DNA of 33,303 nucleotides from Candidatus Peregrinibacteria bacterium CG11_big_fil_rev_8_21_14_0_20_46_8. Lineage in GTDB: Bacteria; Patescibacteriota; Gracilibacteria; UBA1369; UM-FILTER-53-11. Numbering within the stretch: the first letter of the stretch is position 1; the number at the start of each line of letters is the position of its first letter. The translations under genes and the position numbers were made by a program. This document shows positions 13,770 through 20,878 of the stretch, piece after piece. The stretch covers positions 1-33,303 of the forward strand of contig PCVQ01000004.1 in NCBI GenBank assembly GCA_002796025.1, read 5' to 3'. The notes below the pieces were generated by a model. The model worked only from the letters and a program-made list of their open reading frames with translations. It searched no databases and was not told the DNA's origin.

Positions 13770-15317
13770 TCAGCTTTGCAGATAGCACTGTTCGCAGTGG
13801 ATTATTTCTGGTCTATCCGGTGCATATGCACTCTGAATTGGCATGTTACACTTCGCACACTGCCGTTTCCAGAGCAGACGCGGCGTGCGCTGAGCAAAAC
13901 GAGCAGAGTGCCGGCACTCAGGACATTTTTGAGGGAGCGGGATATCCTGTTTTTTGTAAAAATTCAGCTCTTTTGGAAGGATCTTGTAGGCTTTAGCACA
14001 GACAATACAGCGACCGGCTTCTTGTGGTAATGTGTGCTGCGTGATTTTTGTTTTTATTTGTTGAGGAAAGTAATCTGCTGCAACTGAATCTTGGTACGAA
14101 AAAGGGGAGAGCCCCATAGGGGGAAATTCGCCGTAAGTTTTGTCGGCATGCATATCGGCAATTATTTTTGCACGCAGCGTTTCATATTCTTGTTTTGTAT
14201 ATTGTTTATTGAGAATACAATATTTTTTATTTCTGAGTCCCACACAGCCAAAAAGATTTTGTGAACTTTTGCAGAAATCTGAATATTGGCAGTCTGCGCA
14301 TTCGCCACATGTATTGCAGAATTGAATATTGTTGTTTCCATAATAGCCAATATGCTCATAACAGAGTTCAAAGTGTTCGCAGTAGTTTACATCGTATGAA
14401 TCTTTGGCATCGATGATTTGGGCACAGTAGCGAACATCTTGAGCCTTTTTTACATCAAAGCAGTCGCGGGCATTTTTTGAATTTACAATATAGTTGCCGC
14501 TTACATTTTCGTTATTTAGATTTTGTGCATATTTATGAGGGAAATTGAGTTTGAATTTTGCAAATTTCTTAAGCAGTTCATCGATTCCTTTGCGTGTATT
14601 TAGTTTCAAATCCGTTTTTATATTCTCATACTCTTGTTGAGAATAAGCCTTATTGAAAATGTAATATTTTTTATTGCGCAGCCCAATGGAGGCAATACAA
14701 TTTTGTGATCCTTTACAGTCAAAACAGGCGATTAAATCTGAAGAAGTGGAGCAATCTTGGCAGTACTGGCATGCGTAGCATTTTTCACAATCTATGCACT
14801 CATAACAGAGTTCTGATTCACGTACTAAGAAACTATCATAGCAGTCACGCGATTCGTATGGAGATCCGTACATACAGTCTTCGATATGAATAGAACCGAA
14901 GCAGAGATAGCTGTTGTGAGCAAAGCCGACGTAATTGCAGTAATCACTATTTTCGGTGTTTACCGTTGCAAGATTAAGGCGTGGCACACGCTGCAGAAGA
15001 GCATGATATTGAGCGAAAAATGATTTTGAAGGTGAATATTCTTGTCCATGCTCCTGAGGATCCCATGCATCGCTCCACCAGCAGGTTTGGCAATAGACTG
15101 GAAAAGGGTGCCCGGGCGCATACATAGAAATTATTTTTTTGCCGCACAAACCGCATGTATCGTGATACAAATTGCGTTCATTGCGCCAAGCGAGCCTTCT
15201 CTGCATGCGGCATAGCGCACACAGTGTGGGGGCCGGCACATGTATTTTTGTATAGAATGCGCGATCCGAATCATCTATAACAAATTTCTTGCTGCAATGC
15301 GCACATGTTTTTTCCAT
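13770..15317 (-). CDS. Cys-rich protein: terminal zinc ribbons around a Cys-repeat core (paralogue 1)
   Basis: 515 aa with dozens of Cys, many as CxxC. The N-terminal block has CAHC, CALC, CGLC and CQTC around an aromatic spacer (SMYAPGHPFPVYCQTCWWSD). The C-terminal block repeats the same plan: CIVC, CPEC, CAKC, CEQC with SAYAPDRPEIIHCEQCY. Between them is a repetitive core with short rungs such as DCMYGSPYESRDCYDSF and CYECIDCEKCYACQYCQDC, and a duplicated segment (IGLRNKKYYIFNKAYSQQEY, VGLRNKKYCILNKQYTKQEY). The core pattern suggests a short beta-helix; that is inference. Zn or Fe-S binding is likely. Families of this kind are known to me from CPR genomes only as uncharacterised proteins. 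Divergent from the TrmB gene. Confidence 0.85.
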   Translation of the reverse strand: MEKTCAHCSKKFVIDDSDRAFYTKIHVPAPTLCALCRMQRRLAWRNERNLYHDTCGLCGKKIISMYAPGHPFPVYCQTCWWSDAWDPQEHGQEYSPSKSFFAQYHALLQRVPRLNLATVNTENSDYCNYVGFAHNSYLCFGSIHIEDCMYGSPYESRDCYDSFLVRESELCYECIDCEKCYACQYCQDCSTSSDLIACFDCKGSQNCIASIGLRNKKYYIFNKAYSQQEYENIKTDLKLNTRKGIDELLKKFAKFKLNFPHKYAQNLNNENVSGNYIVNSKNARDCFDVKKAQDVRYCAQIIDAKDSYDVNYCEHFELCYEHIGYYGNNNIQFCNTCGECADCQYSDFCKSSQNLFGCVGLRNKKYCILNKQYTKQEYETLRAKIIADMHADKTYGEFPPMGLSPFSYQDSVAADYFPQQIKTKITQHTLPQEAGRCIVCAKAYKILPKELNFYKKQDIPLPQKCPECRHSARFAQRTPRLLWKRQCAKCNMPIQSAYAPDRPEIIHCEQCYLQS

Positions 15318-15379
15318 AAGGATAGTTACAAGTTCATGACAGAGGGTAGAGCGAGTTTGTAAGATTGTCTATATTTCAG

Positions 15380-15411
15380 TACAATAGTTGTCACTATGCT
15401 GTGACAGCACC
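15380..15411 (+). promoter_or_regulatory. Promoter and operator-like palindrome of the TrmB-family gene
   Basis: TACAAT at 15380-15385 is followed at once by the inverted repeat TGTCAC (15389-15394), 6-nt spacer, GTGACA (15401-15406). The palindrome covers the expected transcription start and lies in the 94-bp gap between two divergent start codons, a good site for autoregulation and for control of the Cys-rich gene. Confidence 0.55.
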
Positions 15412-16200
15412 ATGATAGATATTCCCCAAAAAATTAAGCAGACACTTCGTGATTTTGGTCTCAGTAAGGCCGAAATGTATGTATACGTAAGCGCTTTGCG
15501 GCTTGGAGCGCAACCCGCCAGCGTTATTGCAAAGCATGCGCTTTTGAAGCGTGGTCATACCTATAATATGCTTACGAGCTTAAAGGAAAAGGGATTGGTG
15601 CAAGAAATGATCAAGCGTAAAATTCGGCACTTTGCAGCATGTCGCCCCGAAACTATTCTCTCTGTTTTGCTACACCGCGAAGAAAAGATAGCGCATCAAA
15701 AGGAGCAAATTGCACAAATTATTCCACTCTTGCAGTCACTCAAAAATCCCGCAGTACAGCCTGCTCGCGTCCGATTTTTTGAGGGGTCTCAAGGTATTAA
15801 AGAGATTTATGAAGATACTATTCAAAATTCAAACGAAACCATATATGCAATTGGTGACTTCGCCTGTTTTTTCCCACAAGAAAAGGATCCGGTCTTAAAC
15901 GGCTGGATTTGGAAATATTCTCAGCGGCGTGCCGCAAAGGGAATTTGGTATTACGGAATCGCAAATAAATCGAAATATTCCGATATGGCTTTTAGAAAGC
16001 GTCTAAAACAAAAACGAAAATTAAAGATGCTGAAAGATGTGGAATTGCCTGTTGAAATCAATATTTACGGCAATAAAGTAGCGGTCATGTCCACATCAAA
16101 AGAAATGATTGGTTTTATTATTGAGGATGCACCCACTGCTGAAACGCTTCGTAATTTGCATAAGGCAATTTGGGGATTTTTGCCGGACTACGCTATTTAA
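15412..16200 (+). CDS. TrmB-family transcriptional regulator
   Basis: 262 aa from ATG 15412 (MIDIPQKIKQTLRDFGLSKAE); the TTG at 15388 would put the operator palindrome inside the coding region. An N-terminal winged helix-turn-helix (residues about 8-80: GLSKAEMYVYVSALRLGAQPA, then KRGHTYNMLTSLKEKGLV) is followed by a short coiled coil (EEKIAHQKEQIAQIIPLLQSL) and the TrmB C-terminal sensor domain (VRFFEGSQGIKEIYEDTIQN, AIGDF, INIYGNKVAVMS). TrmB relatives sense sugars or other small ligands; the ligand here is unknown. It sits between two Cys-rich paralogues, divergent from one and convergent with the other, sharing TTAA stop bases with the latter. Confidence 0.9.
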   Translation: MIDIPQKIKQTLRDFGLSKAEMYVYVSALRLGAQPASVIAKHALLKRGHTYNMLTSLKEKGLVQEMIKRKIRHFAACRPETILSVLLHREEKIAHQKEQIAQIIPLLQSLKNPAVQPARVRFFEGSQGIKEIYEDTIQNSNETIYAIGDFACFFPQEKDPVLNGWIWKYSQRRAAKGIWYYGIANKSKYSDMAFRKRLKQKRKLKMLKDVELPVEINIYGNKVAVMSTSKEMIGFIIEDAPTAETLRNLHKAIWGFLPDYAI

Positions 16201-17876
16201 TACACCTCGGCCAAATAGCAGGTCTCGCAATATATTGTCTCTGGCCTGTTTGGAGCGTAACTTGTTTGGATTGCTTTTTTACACTTTGCGCATTCGCGTG
16301 TCCACAGACGCCACGGCGTTCTTATTTTGTTCCGCGCATTGTGCCGGCAATCTGGGCACTGTTTTGGAACCGGAATGCGCTGTGTCCGGTAAAATTTTAA
16401 CTCTTGTGCCGTGATGCGATAGTTTTTTGCACATATTTCACACGCGCAAATGCCTTTTGTAATCTCATCGGTGACCTCATCGATACTATTCGGAATTTGC
16501 ACAGTGGCCGGCTGAAATTCTTTTGAATCCTTTGGGCGCCAGCCCCAGCCTAATTCTTTTGCTTGCCCTTCATTCAGAGGAAAATGGTCTTGTGCAATGG
16601 TTTCATTGTAATTAAATGGTGAGAGCGAGGCCGGGAAAAATTCTCCCCATTCTCCGGTTTTTTGCATATGTTCAATAATACGTGCGCACATTTTTTCGTA
16701 TTCTTCTTTTGGATACTCTTTATTGAGGATTGTATGGCGCGCTTTATGAAAGCCAACAGTTCCAAAGCAATCTTGTGCAGAGGGTGACTGTACACAATAT
16801 AGAAGATTTTTTGCACCGTTCCAGTTATATACCGAAAGTACGATCCTGTATCCGGGTACGCCAGTTACGGTATTGTAATAAGATAATTCGGCCTCTTGAA
16901 TTCCGGTGATGTCGTAGCAATCAGAAATGGGTTTATCGCCGAGTGTTATAAACTTTGAATCTTGTGCACCGTTGGTGTCAAAACTTTGCTGTACATTTTT
17001 GCAGTTTGAAAGATTTGTACCGGTCGAATTTTCACAATTTGTAATTTGTGTAGCACGCATCGGAAATTTTAAACGGTGCTCTGTAAACATTTTCTTGGCT
17101 CGCTCAAGCCCCTCATGGGTATCTAGGCGGAGTTCTGCAATTCTTTTTTCATATTCTTCTTTGCTCAACTGTTCATTAAAAAAGCAATACTGTTTACCTA
17201 TGAGGTTTACGCTCCCAAAACAGTTTTGGCAGTTGCGGCAGCCTTCACAGAAAATACAATCAATGCAGTTTGTACAGTGTGTCGAATATTTGCATCCATA
17301 ACATTTGTTCACTTCCACACATTCATAGCAAAGCTCACTGTTATACGCAGTAAGACAATCTACTGAATCCTGGCAGCTCCATATATAGCTGGAGTACTGG
17401 CAATTTTCATTATCATTGCTGGCAAATATCAGATAGCAATCTTTGTTGTTATTACAAAAATTTACATAGTCGCTGTTGTATGATTTGTCTACGAGCAAAT
17501 CCATAAGGGGAACAGATTGAATCAGTTCGCGAAGCTGTGAAAAAAATGGACGATTGAAATCAAACTCTCGTCCATAGTCGCCGGCATCCCAAGTATCGCT
17601 CCACCATGCTTCTTTCTTATACACTTTATGCGGTTTGTCCGCTGCAATCCAAGAGATGATCGGCTCGCCCGTTGCATCGCAGTTTCGCCGGTAGAGGCTT
17701 CGTTCATTTCGAAACGCAAGGCGGTTTTGCAGGCGGCAGTCCGGACACTCTTTTGGCGGCGGAATTTCAAAAACTTGCCCGGCAAACGTAGGAGAAACGC
17801 GCTTATAAAATTCTAGATCTTCATCGCCAATGTGAAACGAAGTTCTGCATCGCCGGCATGTTTGTTCTAGAGCTAT
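16197..17876 (-). CDS. Cys-rich protein: terminal zinc ribbons around a Cys-repeat core (paralogue 2), start codon unclear
   Basis: Homologous to 13770-15317 along its length: WWSDTWDAGDYGREF, CYECVEVNKCYGCKYSTHC, CIFCEGCRNCQNCFGSVN, FNEQLSKEEYEKR, LNKEYPKEEYEKM, and the C-terminal ribbon CEIC, CPDC, CAKC with TSYAPNRPETIYCETC. A GTG at 17624 opens a 475-aa frame, but the frame is open and homologous for another 80-odd codons upstream (LEQTCRRCRTSF, PPPKECPDCRLQNRLAFRNE), back to a TGA at 17900-17898. No ATG, GTG or TTG exists in that stretch; ATA at 17876 (reading ALEQTC after it) is the best-placed candidate and is used for the coordinate. Either a non-standard start or a damaged 5' end. 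No frameshift was seen. Confidence 0.75.
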   Translation of the reverse strand: MALEQTCRRCRTSFHIGDEDLEFYKRVSPTFAGQVFEIPPPKECPDCRLQNRLAFRNERSLYRRNCDATGEPIISWIAADKPHKVYKKEAWWSDTWDAGDYGREFDFNRPFFSQLRELIQSVPLMDLLVDKSYNSDYVNFCNNNKDCYLIFASNDNENCQYSSYIWSCQDSVDCLTAYNSELCYECVEVNKCYGCKYSTHCTNCIDCIFCEGCRNCQNCFGSVNLIGKQYCFFNEQLSKEEYEKRIAELRLDTHEGLERAKKMFTEHRLKFPMRATQITNCENSTGTNLSNCKNVQQSFDTNGAQDSKFITLGDKPISDCYDITGIQEAELSYYNTVTGVPGYRIVLSVYNWNGAKNLLYCVQSPSAQDCFGTVGFHKARHTILNKEYPKEEYEKMCARIIEHMQKTGEWGEFFPASLSPFNYNETIAQDHFPLNEGQAKELGWGWRPKDSKEFQPATVQIPNSIDEVTDEITKGICACEICAKNYRITAQELKFYRTQRIPVPKQCPDCRHNARNKIRTPWRLWTRECAKCKKAIQTSYAPNRPETIYCETCYLAEVY

Positions 17877-17901
17877 TGTGTTGGGGTAAAGTGCCTGTCA
17901 A
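17875..17901 (-). promoter_or_regulatory. Candidate promoter of Cys-rich paralogue 2
   Basis: A perfect TTGACA (17901-17896) is followed after 15 nt by CACAAT (17880-17875). If used, transcription would start near 17868, within or just after the first homologous codons. Confidence 0.4.
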
Positions 17902-17912
17902 TTAAACAATAT

Positions 17913-18590
17913 TTATCTTTTTTCAACAAATTTTTCTTTGGAAAATTTCTTGGCAGCTAGGATTTTTTGTTGCGCCTTGCCAAAGGGGCAGTAGTCGAGC
18001 AATGGACACTCACTGCAGCGCGGTTTCGGCTTACAGATTTTGCGTCCATGGGAGATCATTTGAATGTGTGTGGAAATCCAATATTTTTTATCAATTGCAC
18101 GGCGCAAATCTAAATCGGCTTTGTCGGCTGTCGTTGCCCTTGTTAGGTCTAAGCGCAGCGCAACACGGTGTACATGGCGGTCCACAGGAAAGGCCGGCAC
18201 ACCAAATGCTTGTGTCAAAACTACGCTCGCGGTTTTACGTCCAACGCCGGGCAGTTTTTGCAGCGATTCTAAATTGTTCGGTACCTCGCCGCCATATTCT
18301 TCTAAAATTGCGTGCGCAGCTCCCAGCAAACTTTTAGTTTTTGCATTAAAAAATCCGGTAGTACGAATTAGTGCCATAACTTTGCGCGGTCCGAGGGCAA
18401 GTAGTTGTTCCGGTGTGCCCCCCACTTTGAATAACTCTTTGGTAACAATATTAACGCGCTCATCAGTACACTGTGCCGATAAAATCGTCGCAACGAGTAG
18501 CTGAAAAGGTGTCTCAAAATTTAAAAAAGGTCGGGGATTTGGATACTCTCTGTTGAGAATTCCTATGATTTTTGTTGTGCGCGCGTCCAC
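17913..18590 (-). CDS. nth: Endonuclease III (base-excision repair DNA glycosylase/AP lyase)
   Basis: 225 aa. Helix-hairpin-helix LPGVGRKTASVV with catalytic Lys119, and FPVDRHVHR with catalytic Asp137, typical of Nth, which removes oxidised pyrimidines. The [4Fe-4S] cluster ligands are Cys186, Cys192, Cys195 and Cys201 (C-x5-C-x2-C-x5-C), one residue shorter in the first gap than the E. coli enzyme. A basic tail of about 20 residues follows. The start is GTG at 18590, supported by TATAAT (18602-18597) ending 6 nt before it, so this is a predicted leaderless GTG start. The Suf genes in this window could supply its cluster. Confidence 0.97.
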   Translation of the reverse strand: MDARTTKIIGILNREYPNPRPFLNFETPFQLLVATILSAQCTDERVNIVTKELFKVGGTPEQLLALGPRKVMALIRTTGFFNAKTKSLLGAAHAILEEYGGEVPNNLESLQKLPGVGRKTASVVLTQAFGVPAFPVDRHVHRVALRLDLTRATTADKADLDLRRAIDKKYWISTHIQMISHGRKICKPKPRCSECPLLDYCPFGKAQQKILAAKKFSKEKFVEKR

Positions 18591-18602
18591 GGACGCATTA
18601 TA
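18591..18602 (-). promoter_or_regulatory. -10 element of nth
   Basis: TATAAT, then GCGTCC, then the GTG start codon. It lies in the 18-bp gap after the stop of the upstream gene, so nth can be transcribed by itself. Confidence 0.55.
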
Positions 18603-18608
18603 GCGGAG

Positions 18609-19181
18609 TTATGCTGCTCGTGCTTCCGGTCCGGCATCGGTTTCTTTTTCTACACGTGCAGCTCGTATTTCTGTTTTTAACTCTTCATTCACTACTGCAA
18701 ATGCATCGCCGGCTTGGAATGCCGCATCGAGAAGAGGCTTTATTGCACGTACTTCCGGATCCAGCATCGCAGCTATCTTTACTAACCACTGTGCTGCATC
18801 ACTTCTTTCTTTGTCCATTTTTTGTATCTCTTCATCACTTACATTTTTAAGATCAAGAATTCCTACGCGTACAAGCTGTTGAATTTGATTTGAACCAGTA
18901 TATACGCCGCGCTGTACAATTCCTGGGATTTTTTCCCAAACTGTCCGTGTTGGTCCCATTGCTTTGTCTAGCAGTTTCCATAATCCGGCATAGAGCGGCC
19001 AGATGCTTTCATGTTGAATAATCTCGCGCGGTAATGCGGTCAGTTTTTGCGCTTCCTCTTTTTCGAGTGTTTCGCCGCCTTGTATTTTTTTTAGCAGCTC
19101 AGCGTATTGTAAAGTTTCCTTCGTTTCGTCCTGTTCGCCTAGATTTTCCGAAGGAGCCTGCTCAATTGATTCATTGTGCAT
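18609..19181 (-). CDS. Hypothetical helical cytoplasmic protein, 190 aa
   Basis: No family recognised. Start at ATG 19181 (MHNESIEQAPSENLGEQDE) is chosen because TACTCT (19193-19188) ends 6 nt upstream; the longer frame to 19268 would read through that promoter. The product is acidic at the N-terminus, then has amphipathic helices (AELLKKIQGGETLEKEEAQ, WPLYAGLWKLLDKAMG), and ends in a charged Ala/Glu/Arg tail. No Cys, signal peptide or membrane span. Same strand as nth but with a separate promoter between them. Confidence 0.75.
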   Translation of the reverse strand: MHNESIEQAPSENLGEQDETKETLQYAELLKKIQGGETLEKEEAQKLTALPREIIQHESIWPLYAGLWKLLDKAMGPTRTVWEKIPGIVQRGVYTGSNQIQQLVRVGILDLKNVSDEEIQKMDKERSDAAQWLVKIAAMLDPEVRAIKPLLDAAFQAGDAFAVVNEELKTEIRAARVEKETDAGPEARAA

Positions 19182-19289
19182 ATCTGAAGAGTAGCACAAA
19201 TTTTGCTGTATTTGGAGCTTTTCGTAAGTTCTAGGCAAACTCTGCGTTTGTATCTCCGGTACGTCCACTATTTCTTAATTTTTCTCATT

Positions 19290-19697
19290 ATGATAGGAAA
19301 ATTCACCGCTTTTATAGCTGTCACCATCATGTTTGCAGGTGCCGCATATCCAGCAATCGCAGACTCTCTTCATAGAAATGCGGTAACGGTATCTACCGTG
19401 CCGGAGGTTTCAAGATCAAATACAGAGCAAACTGCCTCACCAGCTGCACCGACTACGCCAAATACTTCAACCGAGCCAGCTTCTCCACCAAGCCAGACGG
19501 TATCACCGGCTCCAAATCAAAATTCACCAACTTCAAGTACAGCTGGAAACAGCAATACCAATTTAAATACAGCAACGCAAAGCGGTACACAGGTAAACGG
19601 TAATACTCCTATTACACGCGCACCTCAAAATAACTTCCCAAGTACCTCTGCAACCGATTATAGATCACAATTTTTACTTGAGAACAGAGTTCAATAA
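19290..19697 (+). CDS. Secreted Ser/Thr/Pro/Asn-rich protein
   Basis: 135 aa from ATG 19290. A clear signal peptide (MIGKFTAFIAVTIMFAGAAYPAIA, cleavage after AIA or near ADS; given here as landmarks MIGKFTAF and AAYPAIA) is followed by a low-complexity region of Thr, Ser, Pro, Asn and Gln from residue about 45 to 120 (EQTASPAAPTTPNTSTEPAS), and a short tail SATDYRSQFLLENRVQ. Such regions are usually unstructured stalks or glycosylated linkers in surface proteins. No Cys, no sorting motif. Function unknown. A GC-rich terminator follows at 19774-19807. Confidence 0.75.
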   Translation: MIGKFTAFIAVTIMFAGAAYPAIADSLHRNAVTVSTVPEVSRSNTEQTASPAAPTTPNTSTEPASPPSQTVSPAPNQNSPTSSTAGNSNTNLNTATQSGTQVNGNTPITRAPQNNFPSTSATDYRSQFLLENRVQ

Positions 19698-19773
19698 GCA
19701 TTTTGTAAGTTTTTCATATTGTCATCGTTTCAACAATCGGTGTCAGAGATGGCACCTAACATATCGAAGAGAG

Positions 19774-19807
19774 GGGGGTCACCACGTTGGGGAGGTGGCC
19801 CCCTTTT
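19774..19807 (+). terminator. Rho-independent terminator after the Ser/Thr/Pro-rich secreted protein gene
   Basis: 10-bp stem GGGGGTCACC (19774-19783) with GGTGGCCCCC (19794-19803), one G-U pair, 10-nt loop, followed by TTTT. Confidence 0.75.
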
Positions 19808-19880
19808 CATATGTGCAATTTTATGGGGGATTTGCTCTTAAAAGATTATTTTGTTAGGCTTCACCTTAGTGTGTGTTTTT

Positions 19881-19895
19881 ATTTTTTTAACCCCC
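19881..19895 (+). promoter_or_regulatory. ATTTTTTTAACCCCC leader element, 6 nt before ATG 19902
   Basis: Second copy of the leader element, here with seven T and five C, followed by ATATTT and ATG. It decides the start codon of the Gly/Glu-rich gene. Confidence 0.6.
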
Positions 19896-19901
19896 ATATT
19901 T

Positions 19902-20105
19902 ATGTTTGACGATCAAAATGCTGCTATGGGCGGTGACAATGCCGGCCAGCAAGACGCAGGTGCTATGCCAGCAGGTGAAGGTGAAAACCAAGAAGGTCAA
20001 CACCAGGGCGGTGAGCATTCCGAAGGCGAATCTCAAAGCCATGAAGGCGGTGAGGCTGCCGGTGGAGATTCAGCTCCAGCTGCGGGAGGAGAAGGAGGCA
20101 TGTAA
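19902..20105 (+). CDS. Small acidic Gly/Glu/Gln/Ala-rich protein, 67 aa
   Basis: ATG at 19902 (MFDDQNAAMGGDNAGQQDAG) is chosen over the TTG at 19851 because the leader element ends 6 nt before it. The product consists mostly of Gly, Glu, Gln, Ala, Ser and His (GEHSEGESQSHEGGEAAGGD) and ends GGEGGM. No hydrophobic core is visible, so it is probably disordered. No signal peptide with this start. Well delimited by terminators at 19774-19807 and 20123-20153, so it is an independent transcription unit. Function unknown. Confidence 0.65.
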   Translation: MFDDQNAAMGGDNAGQQDAGAMPAGEGENQEGQHQGGEHSEGESQSHEGGEAAGGDSAPAAGGEGGM

Positions 20106-20122
20106 TTTTGCCAAATCTCGAT

Positions 20123-20153
20123 AAAAAAGAGCGCTCATTGAGTGCTCTTTTTT
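20123..20153 (+). terminator. Rho-independent terminator after the Gly/Glu-rich gene
   Basis: AAAAAAGAGC pairs with GCTCTTTTTT, with an inner CTC/GAG extension and tiny loop; the 3' arm is itself the T-run. Symmetric, so usable from both sides. Confidence 0.8.
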
Positions 20154-20241
20154 AGCAAAATATGCAACATAGAGCACAAATATCAATGGAGATTTAATAT
20201 TGCACATCAATCCTTCTTCGTTTGGGCGTCATAAATAAGTT

Positions 20242-20781
20242 ATGGCATACCATTATCAAGAATTGAGCAGATCTATAATTATAGCTGCCAAAAAAGGCAG
20301 TAGAGATGATTTTAATAGGATCGTGGAAAGATACCAGCGGCCGATCTATGGTTTTGTGAATAAAATGACGCATAGTCCCACGGAAACTGAAGATCTCACC
20401 CAAGAGATTTTTCTAAAATTATATCTTAATATTAAAAAATATGACCCGGAGAGGAGATTTTCGAGTTGGTTATTTACAATAGCCAGGAGAATTGTAATCG
20501 ATTATTTTCGAAAAAAAGGCCGTAATAAAGAGCTTTTTATTATCGATGATCCAGAAAATTATTTTGAACCTTCTATAGATCCTCCCAATATGGGGGATAA
20601 AATCGATATTCAGGAGGCTTTTTTGAATCTGAAACCACGATATCAGCGGGTACTTTTTTTAAGGTATTGGAAAGGAGAGAGCTACAGGAGTATTTCTCGA
20701 AAATCACATTTAAGTTTAAATACGGTAAAAACTTATATACGTCGCGGTAAAAAAGAATTGCGCAGAAAACTCCCGGATTAA
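20242..20781 (+). CDS. ECF-type RNA polymerase sigma factor
   Basis: 179 aa. Sigma region 2 spans about residues 25-95 (DDFNRIVERYQRPIYGFVNK, TEDLTQEIFLKLYLNIKKYD, FSSWLFTIARRIVIDYFRKK), and region 4 about 125-175 (LNLKPRYQRVLFLRYWKGES, then LSLNTVKTYIRRGKKELRRKL). Regions 1 and 3 are missing, as in group 4 sigma factors. No anti-sigma factor gene is adjacent, which is unusual for ECF sigmas. The next gene, 98 nt downstream on the same strand, encodes a secreted repeat protein and is a natural candidate target. No Shine-Dalgarno precedes the ATG. Confidence 0.93.
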   Translation: MAYHYQELSRSIIIAAKKGSRDDFNRIVERYQRPIYGFVNKMTHSPTETEDLTQEIFLKLYLNIKKYDPERRFSSWLFTIARRIVIDYFRKKGRNKELFIIDDPENYFEPSIDPPNMGDKIDIQEAFLNLKPRYQRVLFLRYWKGESYRSISRKSHLSLNTVKTYIRRGKKELRRKLPD

Positions 20782-20878
20782 AATTACATTGAAACTTCCG
20801 GCAGTTCGCTGGCGTATGTTAATAGTGCGAAGGTCGACCTCGCTCCCCAATATACATATACCTTAACTTCCAAATATT

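Noticed and set aside
17522..17785. 87-aa minus-strand frame at the 5' end of Cys-rich paralogue 2
   Set aside because: Out of frame with the homologous zinc-ribbon sequence, which runs uninterrupted in the neighbouring frame.
20800..20878. Definite ECF promoter upstream of the repeat-protein gene
   Set aside because: GAAACTT and CGTATG have plausible spacing but only one copy is seen, so it is mentioned only as a candidate within the finding on the sigma factor.
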